A stretch of 64,000 bases of DNA from Mesobaculum littorinae (GTDB lineage: Bacteria > Pseudomonadota > Alphaproteobacteria > Rhodobacterales > Rhodobacteraceae): the NCBI RefSeq assembly GCF_004011175.1, contig NZ_RQXX01000004.1:124001-188000 (forward strand). The letters are read 5' to 3'. Below the pieces are notes generated by a model, which saw only the letters and a list, made by a program, of their open reading frames with translations, made no database searches and had not been told where the DNA came from. Below, piece by piece: positions 1-8,616 of the stretch; within the stretch, counting starts at the first letter, position 1, and every line of letters begins with the position of its first letter. The position numbers and the translations under genes were made by a program.

Positions 1-970
1 CGGGATCTCGGGCTCGGCCACCGCCGATGCCGCGGCGCTGGGCAACACGCTGGTGCCCGAGATGGAGCGTCAGGGCTATTCGCGCGACTATGCCACCGCG
101 ATCACGGCGGCGTCGTCGATCATCGGGCCGATCATCCCGCCGTCGATCATCCTGATCTTCTACGGCGCACTTTTGAACACCTCGGTCGTGGCGCTGTTCG
201 CGGCGGGCGTGGTGCCGGGCCTTCTGCTTGCCGCCGTGTTGATGGCCGTCAACGCCGTCATGGCGCACCGCTACGACCACCCCGGCGGCAAGGGATCGGA
301 GATCCCTCCGTTCTGGTCATCGCTGGCAACGGCGCTTCCGGCGCTGTCGCTTCCGGTCATCATCCTGTCGGGGATCCTCTTCGGCTTCATGACCCCGGCC
401 GAGGCGGCGGGCGTCGCGTCGCTGGCCGCGCTGGCGGTCGGGATGTTCTACGGCCAGCTGACCTTCCGCGACATCCACGAGGCGCTGCTGCGCACAGTCG
501 TACTGTCGGGCGCGGTATTCATCATCCTCGTGGCGGTGGCGACCTTCGGCTACCTCACCTCGATCGAGCAGTTGCCGCGCAAGCTGGCCGCGCTGATCGG
601 CGAGGTCGGGCTGGACGCCACCGGCTACATGATCGTGCTGAACCTGATCTTCCTGGCCGCGGGGATGATCATGGATGTCAAGGCCGCCGTCGCCCTTCTG
701 GGCCCGCTGCTGATCCCGCCCGCGATCGCGCTGGGCGTGGACCCGGTGCACATGGGTATCCTCGTCGGGTTCAACCTGACCGTGGGGCTGCTGACCCCGC
801 CGCTCGGGGGGGTGCTGCTGATCCTGTCGACGGTGGTCGACATCGGCTACTGGCGCCTCGTCCGGGCGACGCTGCCCTTCCTGATCGTCGAGCTGATCCT
901 GCTGGGCGTGCTGATCTACGTGCCCGCGATTTCCCTGACGCTGCCGAGGTACCTCGGCCTGATCAACTGA
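1..970 (+). CDS. dctM: TRAP transporter large permease DctM (5' partial)
   Basis: The reading frame is open from base 2 and gives the last 322 residues of a DctM-type permease; the family is about 425 residues, so roughly 100 are outside the window. The visible part begins with GISGSATADAAALG, a conserved loop of the large TRAP subunit, followed by many hydrophobic segments and the PxxE-type loop FMTPAEAAGV. It forms the ion-driven channel in the inner membrane that accepts substrate from a periplasmic binding protein. The binding-protein gene starts 21 bases downstream. The substrate is probably a carboxylate or N-acyl acid, inferred from the amidohydrolase at the end of the cluster. Confidence 0.93.
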   Translation, partial: GISGSATADAAALGNTLVPEMERQGYSRDYATAITAASSIIGPIIPPSIILIFYGALLNTSVVALFAAGVVPGLLLAAVLMAVNAVMAHRYDHPGGKGSEIPPFWSSLATALPALSLPVIILSGILFGFMTPAEAAGVASLAALAVGMFYGQLTFRDIHEALLRTVVLSGAVFIILVAVATFGYLTSIEQLPRKLAALIGEVGLDATGYMIVLNLIFLAAGMIMDVKAAVALLGPLLIPPAIALGVDPVHMGILVGFNLTVGLLTPPLGGVLLILSTVVDIGYWRLVRATLPFLIVELILLGVLIYVPAISLTLPRYLGLIN

Positions 971-991
971 CCAACCAACAGGAGAGACAAG

Positions 992-1966
992 ATGAAAAAG
1001 ACCCTTCTCGCCGCGTCCGTCAGCCTGACCGCGCTGACCGGCACCGCCGCACTGGCGATGGATGACGTCATCGTCGCCTTCGCCGGCACCGAAGATCTGC
1101 AGAACGATGCCGAATACGTCTTCATCCATGCCTTCGCGGAAAGCCTTGCCGAACACGACGTCAACGTCGTTGTGCACCCGTCCAACACGCTGGGCAAGGA
1201 AAGCGACCGCTTCGACCAGACCAGCCAGGGGCTGATCGCCGTCAACATCGCCAATGGCGGCTCGCTGATGAAGGCGTCCGACTGGGCCTCGACCCTGTTC
1301 CTGCCCTTCCTGACCTCGGACGAGGCGTCGTTCGACCGTATGGTCGAGGACAGCGATGCGCTGGCCCGCATCAACGAAGAGGCCTCGCGCCTGGGCATCC
1401 GCGTTGCAGGGTTCGCGATGCGCGGCGGCAGCCTTGGGCTGTTCAACACCGAAAAGCCCATCACCCGGCTCGAGGACGTGGCCAACATGCGGCTGCGCGC
1501 GCAGAACGGCGATCAGGTCACCTTCATGTCGGCATGGGGCGCCACGCCCACCGTCGTCAGCTGGGCCGAAACGCCCAACGCCCTGCAGACCGGCGTCGCC
1601 ACGGGCCATTTCAACCCGCCCTCGACCGTCGTCGCCGCGGGTCAGGTCGAACTGCTCGACTACTTCACCCCGCTCGAAGCCGGGCCGGTGCCGAAGGTCA
1701 TCATGGTTTCTGACGACTGGTATTCCTTCCTGACCGAGGAAGAGCAGGGCTGGGTCGACGCGGCCATCGCCGACGGCATCGCCGCCAACCGCGACTGGGC
1801 CCTCGAACAGGTGTCGTATTTCGAGCAGACCATCCAGGACGGCGGCATCGAGATCACCGAGCTCGAAGACGGTGAGCGCGACAAGTTCGTCGAGGCGTCG
1901 CGGTCGGTCTGGAACAAGATCGTGCCGCAGGAAGACGTCGACTACATCTCGCAGTTCGTCGACTGA
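992..1966 (+). CDS. dctP: TRAP transporter substrate-binding protein DctP
   Basis: This 324-residue periplasmic solute receptor starts at an ATG preceded by a strong AGGAG eight bases upstream. Residues 1-22 form a signal peptide (KK, hydrophobic core, cleavage after ALA). The body has the DctP pattern: a segment around residue 65 with NTLGKESDRFDQ, then MRLRAQNGDQVTFMSAWGATPTVVSW, which carries the Arg that normally salt-bridges the substrate carboxylate (described here by its first motif MRLRAQNG). It delivers substrate to the DctM/DctQ permease. Ligand identity cannot be read from sequence. It sits between dctM and dctQ, which is not the commonest gene order. Confidence 0.92.
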   Translation: MKKTLLAASVSLTALTGTAALAMDDVIVAFAGTEDLQNDAEYVFIHAFAESLAEHDVNVVVHPSNTLGKESDRFDQTSQGLIAVNIANGGSLMKASDWASTLFLPFLTSDEASFDRMVEDSDALARINEEASRLGIRVAGFAMRGGSLGLFNTEKPITRLEDVANMRLRAQNGDQVTFMSAWGATPTVVSWAETPNALQTGVATGHFNPPSTVVAAGQVELLDYFTPLEAGPVPKVIMVSDDWYSFLTEEEQGWVDAAIADGIAANRDWALEQVSYFEQTIQDGGIEITELEDGERDKFVEASRSVWNKIVPQEDVDYISQFVD

Positions 1967-2048
1967 CGCGCATCCGTCGCGACGGGGTGGCGGGGCCGCA
2001 GTCCCTGCCCCCCGCCACCGCCCTTCCCGACCAGAGCCGGAGCCCGCC

Positions 2049-2606
2049 ATGTCATCCATCGCGACCTTTCTCGACCGGATCAGCTTTGCCGTCGATCGCG
2101 TGCTGCGCCTGCTGGCGCAGATCGGCGTCGTGATGATGGTCGCATTCATCGCGCTGCAGGTGGTGGCGCGCTACGGCTTTTCCGCCCCGCCCGCCTGGAC
2201 CGAAGAGGCCGCGCGCTACGCGATGGTCTGGGTCGGCCTGCTGGGCGCCGCGGTGTCCTACCGGATCGGCTTCGACCCGCGGCTGGTACACCTGCCGGCC
2301 ACGATGCCGCGCCCGGTGCTGGCGGGGGCCGCCCTGCTGCGCGGGGCCGCCGTCGTCGTCTTTCTCGGGCCGATCCTCTTCTATTCCTTCTACGGCCCGG
2401 GCATGGACCCCGGCCGGTCGTTCCTGGCGCGCAACATCTACACCAGCGCCGAAACCTTCGACATGCCGATGATCTTCGTCGCCGTGACGGTGCCGATCTT
2501 CATCATCGCCATCTTCCTGCACGGGCTCGCGCATTGCGCGCGCGGGCTGGCCGGATTGCAGGCGGAGACCAAGAAAAGAGACCCGAATGCCCAAGATCAC
2601 GCCTGA
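2049..2606 (+). CDS. dctQ: TRAP transporter small permease DctQ
   Basis: The 185-residue protein has four hydrophobic segments. The first (around residues 20-45) ends in ALQVVARYGF, and the EEAARYAMVWVGLLGAA segment is the DctQ family hallmark. It is the small membrane subunit that pairs with DctM. The ATG at 2049 is chosen because GGAG lies just upstream and the TM1 start fits; the frame stays open further upstream to 1872 but that part is arginine-rich and unlike the family. Its last 20 bases overlap the next gene, which indicates translational coupling with the amidohydrolase. Confidence 0.9.
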   Translation: MSSIATFLDRISFAVDRVLRLLAQIGVVMMVAFIALQVVARYGFSAPPAWTEEAARYAMVWVGLLGAAVSYRIGFDPRLVHLPATMPRPVLAGAALLRGAAVVVFLGPILFYSFYGPGMDPGRSFLARNIYTSAETFDMPMIFVAVTVPIFIIAIFLHGLAHCARGLAGLQAETKKRDPNAQDHA

Positions 2607-3777
2607 GACGCTGCGCGAAGACACAGACTTCATCGCGCGTCTGACAGAGCTGCGCCGCGACATCCACCGCCATCCCGAAACCGCGTTCGAAGAGTACCGC
2701 ACCTCGGATCTGGTCGCCGCGCGGCTGACCGAGCTGGGGATCGAGATCGACCGCGGGCTGGGCGGCACCGGTGTCGTCGGCACGCTGCGGGGCAATCGCC
2801 CCGGCCAGCGCGTGATCGCGCTGCGGGCGGACATGGATGCGCTCTTCATCGAAGAGCAGACCGGCCTGCCCTATGCCTCGCAGGTGCCGGGCAAGATGCA
2901 TGCCTGCGGCCATGACGGCCACACCACCATGCTGCTGGGCGCGGCCGAGAAGCTGGCCGCCGATCCCGATTTCGCCGGCACGGTGCACTTCATCTTCCAG
3001 CCCGCCGAAGAGGGCCTGGGCGGCGCCCGCGTGATGATCGAGGACGGCCTTTTCGACCGTTTCCCCTGCGATGCCGTCTATGGCGTCCACAACGGGCCCA
3101 AAGAGCCCCTGGGCCGGGTGCAGACCCGCCCCGGCCCGTTCATGTCCGCCGGCGACACATGGGAGGTGATCTTCGAAGGCACCGGCGGCCACGGCGCGAT
3201 GCCGGACAAGTCGACCGACCCGACGATCGCGGCGGGGCAGTTCATCGCCTCCGTCGCGCAGATCATCTCGCGCAAGGTTCCGGCGACGGATCCGGCGGTG
3301 ATCTCGGTGGGCCACATCGATGCGGGCGACTACAACAGCCCCAACATCATCCCCTCGAAGGTGGTGATCCGCGGCACCGCCCGGTCCTACCGGGCCGAGG
3401 TCCGCGATGCTCTCGAACATTACCTCGGTGCCTTCGCCGAAAGCTGCGCCGCGCCACACGACGTCACGGCCCGGCTGATCTACACCCGCCGCTACCCGCC
3501 GCTGGTCAACACCGCGGACGAGGTCGCGCGCGCCGTCGCCGCGGCGACCGATGTCGTCGGTGCGGATATGGTCGACCCCGAGGCGCCGCTGGCCGGCGGG
3601 TCCGAGGATTTCTCGTTCATGCTGGAAAAGGTGCCGGGGGCCTACGTGATGATCGGCAACGGCGACGGCCCCGGATCGGCCTTCGTCCACACCCCCAAGT
3701 ACGATTTCAACGACGCGCTGATCCCCTTCGGCGTGGCCTACTGGACGAACCTCGTGGCCACCGAGCTGCGCACCTGA
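2587..3777 (+). CDS. M20 family amidohydrolase (hippurate hydrolase-like)
   Basis: A 396-residue M20D metallopeptidase. Visible metal and catalytic motifs are ALRADMDAL (bridging Asp), HACGHDGH (His and Cys of the M20D subgroup), QPAEEG (catalytic and metal Glu), GGHGAMP in the dimerisation domain, GGSEDFSF and the C-terminal FVHTPKYDF (metal His). Family members remove the acyl group from N-acyl amino acids such as hippurate or indoleacetyl-amino acids, or act on carbamoyl and amide substrates, in the cytoplasm. Co-transcription with a TRAP importer suggests that the imported compound is its substrate. The exact substrate is unknown. A strong hairpin follows the stop. Confidence 0.9.
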   Translation: MPKITPETLREDTDFIARLTELRRDIHRHPETAFEEYRTSDLVAARLTELGIEIDRGLGGTGVVGTLRGNRPGQRVIALRADMDALFIEEQTGLPYASQVPGKMHACGHDGHTTMLLGAAEKLAADPDFAGTVHFIFQPAEEGLGGARVMIEDGLFDRFPCDAVYGVHNGPKEPLGRVQTRPGPFMSAGDTWEVIFEGTGGHGAMPDKSTDPTIAAGQFIASVAQIISRKVPATDPAVISVGHIDAGDYNSPNIIPSKVVIRGTARSYRAEVRDALEHYLGAFAESCAAPHDVTARLIYTRRYPPLVNTADEVARAVAAATDVVGADMVDPEAPLAGGSEDFSFMLEKVPGAYVMIGNGDGPGSAFVHTPKYDFNDALIPFGVAYWTNLVATELRT

Positions 3778-3785
3778 GGCCGGCC

Positions 3786-3810
3786 GCCCCCCGCCATCCC
3801 GGCGGGGGGC
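3786..3810 (+). terminator. Hairpin after the TRAP/amidohydrolase operon
   Basis: Perfect 10-bp stem (gccccccgcc, loop atccc, ggcggggggc) beginning eight bases after the stop codon. No T-tract follows (ccctccctctcc), so it is a stable 3' end or Rho-assisted terminator rather than a textbook intrinsic one. Confidence 0.6.
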
Positions 3811-4360
3811 CCTCCCTCTCCGCAGATCCGCGACCGAACGCCTCCGGCGCCGTCAGCGCACCGCCGCGACCACGAGGCCCAAGGCTTTGAACGCATCTGG
3901 GGGTACGGGTGGGGGGCCGCGACGCGACCGGCCCCCGCCCTGGCCCGACGTGGGGCCGACGCGGGTACCCGGGCGCTTGCACTGCGCCCCCTTCATCATC
4001 CGCCATATCGCAAATAGACCCCGCGCTTGGCGGGCTTGCTGACATGCTTTTCGCGGATCGGTGAGTGGCGGCGCGGTGGCTGGCCCGACTTGCTGACTGT
4101 CATCCGGCCCAATGCCTCCTAGCGTAGATGCCTACGGGAAACGCGCTGCGTAGGCCCGTGGGGGACAAGGGCTTCTTCGGCACGACCAAGGCTGCGTCTG
4201 GTCCAGACCGCTCGCCCGGCTCTTCGTATCGGCATCGACCGGTGAGAGGATGGAGGAGGCGCCGTGGCCATAAGGCAGCAGCCCCCGCACCACCGGCAAG
4301 GGGCCTGTAGTGACCTGCAGGACCACCGCAACGGCATCGCGTATCGTTAAAGGGGGGCTT
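3811..4360. other. Gene-poor stretch without a supported gene
   Basis: About 550 bases between the amidohydrolase operon and tRNA-Met. Frames are open only because of high GC; their translations are Arg/Pro/Gly-rich, with no domain and no good ribosome site. I see only small inverted repeats (for example cgtag-atgc-ctacg at 4123-4136). No integrase or direct repeat is visible although a tRNA borders it. Confidence 0.6.
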
Positions 4361-4437
4361 TGGTAGCGGAGGAGGGACTTGAACCCCCGACACGCGGATT
4401 ATGATTCCGCTGCTCTAACCAACTGAGCTACTCCGCC
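4361..4437 (-). tRNA. tRNA-Met (anticodon CAT, elongator type)
   Basis: Reverse strand 77-nt cloverleaf: acceptor GGCGGAG pairs with CTCCGCT (a G-U at the end), D-arm AGCTCAGTTGGTTAGAGC, anticodon stem GCGGA/TCCGC with loop ATCATAA giving anticodon CAT (bases 4401-4403), T-arm with GGTTCAAGTCC and encoded 3' CCA. The weak G1-U72 end and the TAGCTCAG D-arm favour elongator Met over initiator. A CAT anticodon can also belong to Ile2, which only comparison would exclude. Confidence 0.93.
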
Positions 4438-4450
4438 ATGAGCGAGCGCC

Positions 4451-4479
4451 GAAATAGGCGAGGGGCGCGAGGCCGTCAA
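4451..4479 (-). promoter_or_regulatory. Promoter of tRNA-Met
   Basis: On the minus strand TTGACG (4474-4479) is followed by exactly 17 bases and TATTTC (4451-4456), which lies 13 bases before the mature tRNA 5' end. Spacing and -35 match a housekeeping sigma promoter. Confidence 0.65.
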
Positions 4480-4665
4480 GCGAAAACGGATCGCTTGTTT
4501 TCCCTGCCCCAGAGGCACCCGGACGGCGGAGGGGCGCCGGGGGCGCTATAGGCTCTGCCTGTCCCTGCGGTGCACGACGGGCAACGACCTATGGGCAGGC
4601 TCGCCCGCCTTCCCGCATTCTGCGCCGTGGCGGACTTCCCCCAGTTCGGGCCGCGACCCGGAACA

Positions 4666-4701
4666 GCGTCAGGGTCAGGGTCAGCGTCAGGGTCAGGGTC
4701 A
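4666..4701. repeat. Short tandem repeat, 18-bp unit x2 (hexamer based)
   Basis: Two exact copies of an 18-base unit (gcgtca gggtca gggtca) at 4666-4683 and 4684-4701, followed by gggg. It lies between the tRNA and the 3' end of the histidine kinase gene, outside any gene. It is a likely slippage-prone site with no known role. Confidence 0.85.
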
Positions 4702-4782
4702 GGGGACAGGCTTACGGGGGGGCGGTCCTGTCGCGACCACCCCGCGGCTCACCCCAGTCCGGGGCGCTGCTTGTCCCAACCC

Positions 4783-7713
4783 CTACGGACCGCCGGTGCC
4801 GCGCCAGCCCTCGGCCGTCATCAGTCCGGTGCGCGCCGCCTCCCAAAGGGCGGGGATGCGCGCCGCCTCTCTCTCTGCCCGGTCGATATCGCCCGAGCGA
4901 TAGGCGTTGCCGGCGGTGACCAGGACCGACCGGATCTCCTCGAGCCCAAGGGCGCCGGCGGTGCCGCAGAAATGGTGCAGCCGCGCGGCAAGCTCGGCCT
5001 CCATGGGCTCGCTGCCGCGCTTGTGCAGGGCGTCGACGATGGCATTCCCCTCGGCCACGGCAAGTTGCATCAGGGCGCCAATACCGGCCTCGGCGGCCTC
5101 TTCGGTCGCATGATCCTGCGGGTGAAAGGTGATGACCGAAGCCGAGGTGCGCTCGGCCACGCTTTCCTGCCCGGCGGGCATGGCGGGCTGCCGAAGCGCA
5201 GTCCCTTCGGCCATCGCCCCCTGATCGGCGGCCTGGACGCCCATCCCGGCCGCCTCCGCGTGCAGCGGGACGGCGACATCCGCCTCCGCCTGCCCTGCGC
5301 CCGGCAACAGCGCATGGGGCTGGGCGTCCTCGTCCGCCGCGTCGCGCCCCGAGGCCAGCCGGGCGATCACCCGCGCCAGCGACGTGCGATCGACCGGCTT
5401 CACGATCACGTCGTCCATGCCCGCAGAGCGGAAGCTCTGGACCTCGTCGCGCAAGGCGTGCGCCGTGACCGCGACGATGGGCGTGTCCGCCGACCGGCCC
5501 AAGCCCCCGCGGATTTCGCGGGTGGCCGAGGGCCCGTCGAGCACCGGCATCGAGATATCCATCAGGATCAGGTCGAAGCGATGCGCCGCGGCCAGCTGCA
5601 CGCCCTGTTCGCCATCCGTCGCCTCGACAAAGGAGTGGCCGGCGGCGCGCAGCATGCCGCCCAGGACCTTCCTGTTTATCAGGTTGTCCTCGACGATCAG
5701 GATGTCCAGCGCGCGGGGCGCGGCGATCGCGGGCTCGTCCTGCGGCAGGGCGGGCAGCGCCGGTTCCGACGGCGCCTCCGGCGCCGCGGTCTCGATCAGC
5801 GGCAGGATCACGCGGAACTCACTCCCCTCTCCGACCTCGCTGTCGACCTTGATCTCGCCGCCCATCGAATCGACGAGCCGCCGCACGATGCCCAGCCCCA
5901 GTCCCGTCCCGCCGGCACGACGACCGTAAGCGGCGTCGGCCGTCTCGAAATCGCGGAACACACGATCCATATCGGCAGGGTCGATCCCGGCGCCGGTGTC
6001 GCGAATGCGGAACTCGAGATGCGGTTCGTCATGCCGGTCCTGGCGCATCGCGGCGATCTCGACCGCGATCTCGCCGTCCTGGGTGAACTTCGCGGCGTTG
6101 TCGACGAGGTTGAAGAGCACCTGCCGCAGCCGCCCGGGATCGGCGACCATGCCCGGCACGGGGTCGCCCGCCCAGCGCCACCCCAGCGTGTTGCCGTTCG
6201 CATGCGCGCGCGACGCGACCTGGCGCACGACGTCGTCCAGAAGCTGTGCCGGATCGAAGGGTTCCGGCCGGATCGGCATCTTGCCCGCGTCGATGCGCGA
6301 GATGTCGAGCACGTCGTCGACATGGCCAAGCAGCACCTGGCCCGAGGCCTCCATGTCGTCGACATGGCAGCGCTGGGCCGGAGACAGCGTCGTGTAGCGC
6401 AGCAGTTCCAGCGTGCCCAGAAGACCGTTCAGTGGCGTCCGGATCTCGTGGCTCATCACCGCGACGAAATCGGATTTCGCCCGTTCGTTAGCCAGCGCCC
6501 GGTCGCGCGTGCACCGCAGCTCTTCCTCGGCCGCGACCTGCGCGGTGATGTCCCGGATGAAGGCCACGATCAAATCGGCACGCTCGTCGCCCATCGCCTG
6601 GATCGACACCTCGGACGGGAAGGTCCCGCGCTCTCCGCGCCGGGCTTCGAGCCGCACGCGTCCCCCGCCCAGCAGCCGCCGGCGGCGGGTGGCGCGGTAC
6701 CGCGCCAGGGCGGCATCATGCGCGTCGACCTGCGCCGGGGGCACGATGACCTCGTTCAGGTTCCGCCCCACGGCGTCCTCGGCCCGGCATTCGAAGATCT
6801 CTTCGGCGACGGCGTTGAATTCGCGGATCGTCCCGTCCGTTTCGGCCACCACGATGGCGTCGATCGAGGCGTCCAGGATCGCCTGGTTGCGGATCGAAGC
6901 CTCGCGCAGCTCGTCGGCCCGGTTCGCGTTCTGCCGCGACACCCGGTTGAGGCGCAGGGCGATCCCCGCCAGCGCGACACAAAGCAATGCCGACAGCAGG
7001 CCGAAGGCCGTAAGGATCGACGTTATCAGCTGCCCCTTGCGGTCCGACTGCACGCCGAGTTCGACGAACCCCTGGCGGACAAGCTTGGCCACGTCGGGTT
7101 CCATCGCGTCGATCCGCTCCTGCAGCTCGGGCAGGGCACGGCGCATCTCTGCATTCGATTGTGCCATCAGCGTGCCGACCGATCGCGCGGCAGGCCGCAG
7201 CGCGGCCAGCGCCTCTACCACGTCGGGCCGTTCGGCCCGCACGGTCCTGCCGTCAAGCCCCTGCGCGGGGTCGAGTGCGGCGAGTTCGGCCGCGAACGCG
7301 GCCTGGGCCGTGCGCAGGGCCGCCACGTCGGGTTCGTCCCCGGTGATCACGCGCTGCATCCGGCCGAAATAGTGGTCGAGCCGCGAAAGACTCCACTCGG
7401 TCTCGAACGTCGCCTCTTGCAAGGCGGGGGCCAGCGGCACGGTCCCGCCGAACAGGTACGGCGCCCCGGTGCCCACCGCGATGGCAATGGCAAGGGTGCC
7501 GATCAGCGCTATCACCGCATAGCCCAGGCGCCGGATAGGCCCCGCATCGCCATGTCGCTCCCGGGGGTGTGCCACACCGAAGTACCCTGCGCCGGGGTGC
7601 GTCGTATCGGGGTGTGACGGTCCGCTGCCATGGGTTCCGATGCCCCCGGCCCGCAAGACGGCTGACGGCTTCGATGCAGGGGCCTCCTCGAAGGCAGGAT
7701 CGCCGCGATACAT
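4783..7713 (-). CDS. Hybrid sensor histidine kinase with PAS, REC and HPt domains
   Basis: A 976-residue membrane sensor. Domains in order: cytoplasmic N-terminus, TM1 (about 63-82), a periplasmic region of about 145 residues, TM2 (about 230-254), PAS (about 275-390), HisKA with SHEIRTPLNG (phospho-His about 422), HATPase with FNLVDNAAKF and GTGLGLGIV, a receiver (LILMDISMP, Asp about 719) and a C-terminal HPt-like helix bundle with LHHFCGTAGALG (His about 913). The layout implies a His-Asp-His phosphorelay. I start at the ATG at 7713, which has GGAG eight bases upstream; the frame is open to 7833 and a GTG at 7575 is also possible. It is divergent from a LuxR-type regulator that may be its output. 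The signal is unknown. Confidence 0.88.
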   Translation of the reverse strand: MYRGDPAFEEAPASKPSAVLRAGGIGTHGSGPSHPDTTHPGAGYFGVAHPRERHGDAGPIRRLGYAVIALIGTLAIAIAVGTGAPYLFGGTVPLAPALQEATFETEWSLSRLDHYFGRMQRVITGDEPDVAALRTAQAAFAAELAALDPAQGLDGRTVRAERPDVVEALAALRPAARSVGTLMAQSNAEMRRALPELQERIDAMEPDVAKLVRQGFVELGVQSDRKGQLITSILTAFGLLSALLCVALAGIALRLNRVSRQNANRADELREASIRNQAILDASIDAIVVAETDGTIREFNAVAEEIFECRAEDAVGRNLNEVIVPPAQVDAHDAALARYRATRRRRLLGGGRVRLEARRGERGTFPSEVSIQAMGDERADLIVAFIRDITAQVAAEEELRCTRDRALANERAKSDFVAVMSHEIRTPLNGLLGTLELLRYTTLSPAQRCHVDDMEASGQVLLGHVDDVLDISRIDAGKMPIRPEPFDPAQLLDDVVRQVASRAHANGNTLGWRWAGDPVPGMVADPGRLRQVLFNLVDNAAKFTQDGEIAVEIAAMRQDRHDEPHLEFRIRDTGAGIDPADMDRVFRDFETADAAYGRRAGGTGLGLGIVRRLVDSMGGEIKVDSEVGEGSEFRVILPLIETAAPEAPSEPALPALPQDEPAIAAPRALDILIVEDNLINRKVLGGMLRAAGHSFVEATDGEQGVQLAAAHRFDLILMDISMPVLDGPSATREIRGGLGRSADTPIVAVTAHALRDEVQSFRSAGMDDVIVKPVDRTSLARVIARLASGRDAADEDAQPHALLPGAGQAEADVAVPLHAEAAGMGVQAADQGAMAEGTALRQPAMPAGQESVAERTSASVITFHPQDHATEEAAEAGIGALMQLAVAEGNAIVDALHKRGSEPMEAELAARLHHFCGTAGALGLEEIRSVLVTAGNAYRSGDIDRAEREAARIPALWEAARTGLMTAEGWRGTGGP

Positions 7714-7961
7714 CCAGAATGCTCCGCTCAGGTTTCCGAAGCCCCTTTTGTGCCATGGAGCGGCGCATGCGTGGGCAGGGCATTGGGATAGGCAGAGAGG
7801 GCAAAGGGGGAAACTGCGTGCAATTGAATGCAATCCGGTCAGTCAATGTTGAGACTTGCGGCGTATCCCCGGCAGGAAGACAACCGCGCCCCACCGGTGC
7901 GGCTCGGGCATTCGGCACCGGCATCAGAATCGGGACCGTTATCGGCATGAGGGGGCCGGAG

Positions 7962-8573
7962 ATGAGACTCATACTGGCCGACGACCACGCCTTGCTGCGG
8001 GACGCGCTGTCGCAGTGGCTGACCCGGACGCAGGGGCTTGAGGTTGGTACCGCCGCGGACCTGCCCGAGGCGCTGCACCTGGCTGCCGCCCCGGGCGCCG
8101 CCTGGGACGTGGCGCTGCTGGACTACGCGATGCCGGGGATGGAGGGGCTGCGCGGGCTTGACCGGATGATCGCGGCGCGGCCCGAGATGAAGGTGGCGCT
8201 GATGTCGGGTGTCGCCACCTGCGACATCGCTCCGATGGCGCTGTCGCACGGCGCGGCGGGGTTCGTGCCCAAGACGCTGGCCCCCGAAAGCCTGATGCAT
8301 GCGCTGACCTTCATGGCGGCGGGCGAACGCTATCTCCCGCCCGACGCCGTCACGTCCGGGACCCGGGCGGCCGCGCTGGCCCAGCGCCTGTCGGTGCGCG
8401 AACGGCAGGTGCTGAAGGGGCTGAGCCAAGGCAAGAGCAACAAGCTGATCGCCCGGGACCTGCAGCTGAGCGAACCGACGATCAAGCTGCATGTGAAGAC
8501 GCTTTATCGCAAGATGGGCATCTCGAACCGCACCCAGGCGGCGCTGCTCGCCGTGGAAAGGGGGCTGTGCTAG
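7962..8573 (+). CDS. NarL/FixJ-type response regulator
   Basis: A 203-residue protein with an N-terminal receiver (acidic pair ADDH at 7-8, phospho-acceptor Asp 54 in LLDYAMPG, Lys 104 in FVPKTL) and a C-terminal LuxR helix-turn-helix (LSVRERQVLKGL, then SNKLIARDLQLSEPTIKLHV; each block under 21 residues). It is a DNA-binding transcription factor switched by phosphorylation. The ATG at 7962 has GAGGGGG six bases upstream; an in-frame ATG at 7947 lacks a ribosome site. It is transcribed away from the hybrid kinase with a 248-base gap, so the pair probably forms one signalling system. Target genes cannot be inferred. Confidence 0.9.
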   Translation: MRLILADDHALLRDALSQWLTRTQGLEVGTAADLPEALHLAAAPGAAWDVALLDYAMPGMEGLRGLDRMIAARPEMKVALMSGVATCDIAPMALSHGAAGFVPKTLAPESLMHALTFMAAGERYLPPDAVTSGTRAAALAQRLSVRERQVLKGLSQGKSNKLIARDLQLSEPTIKLHVKTLYRKMGISNRTQAALLAVERGLC

Positions 8574-8616
8574 GTCGCGACCCCGGCTTGGGACTGCCGG
8601 GCCTGCGGTCGGGTGG

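Noticed and set aside
317-2149. 610-codon minus-strand frame across dctM, dctP and dctQ
   Set aside because: It crosses three real genes and their gaps and has no recognisable domain.
3811-4437. Possible genomic island attached to tRNA-Met
   Set aside because: No integrase, no repeat of the tRNA 3' end and no mobile genes are visible; only a gene-poor gap.
4570-7617. 1015-codon open frame antisense to the hybrid histidine kinase
   Set aside because: The opposite strand has all kinase motifs. This frame translates into Arg/Gly/His-rich sequence without domains, a known artefact of high-GC coding DNA.
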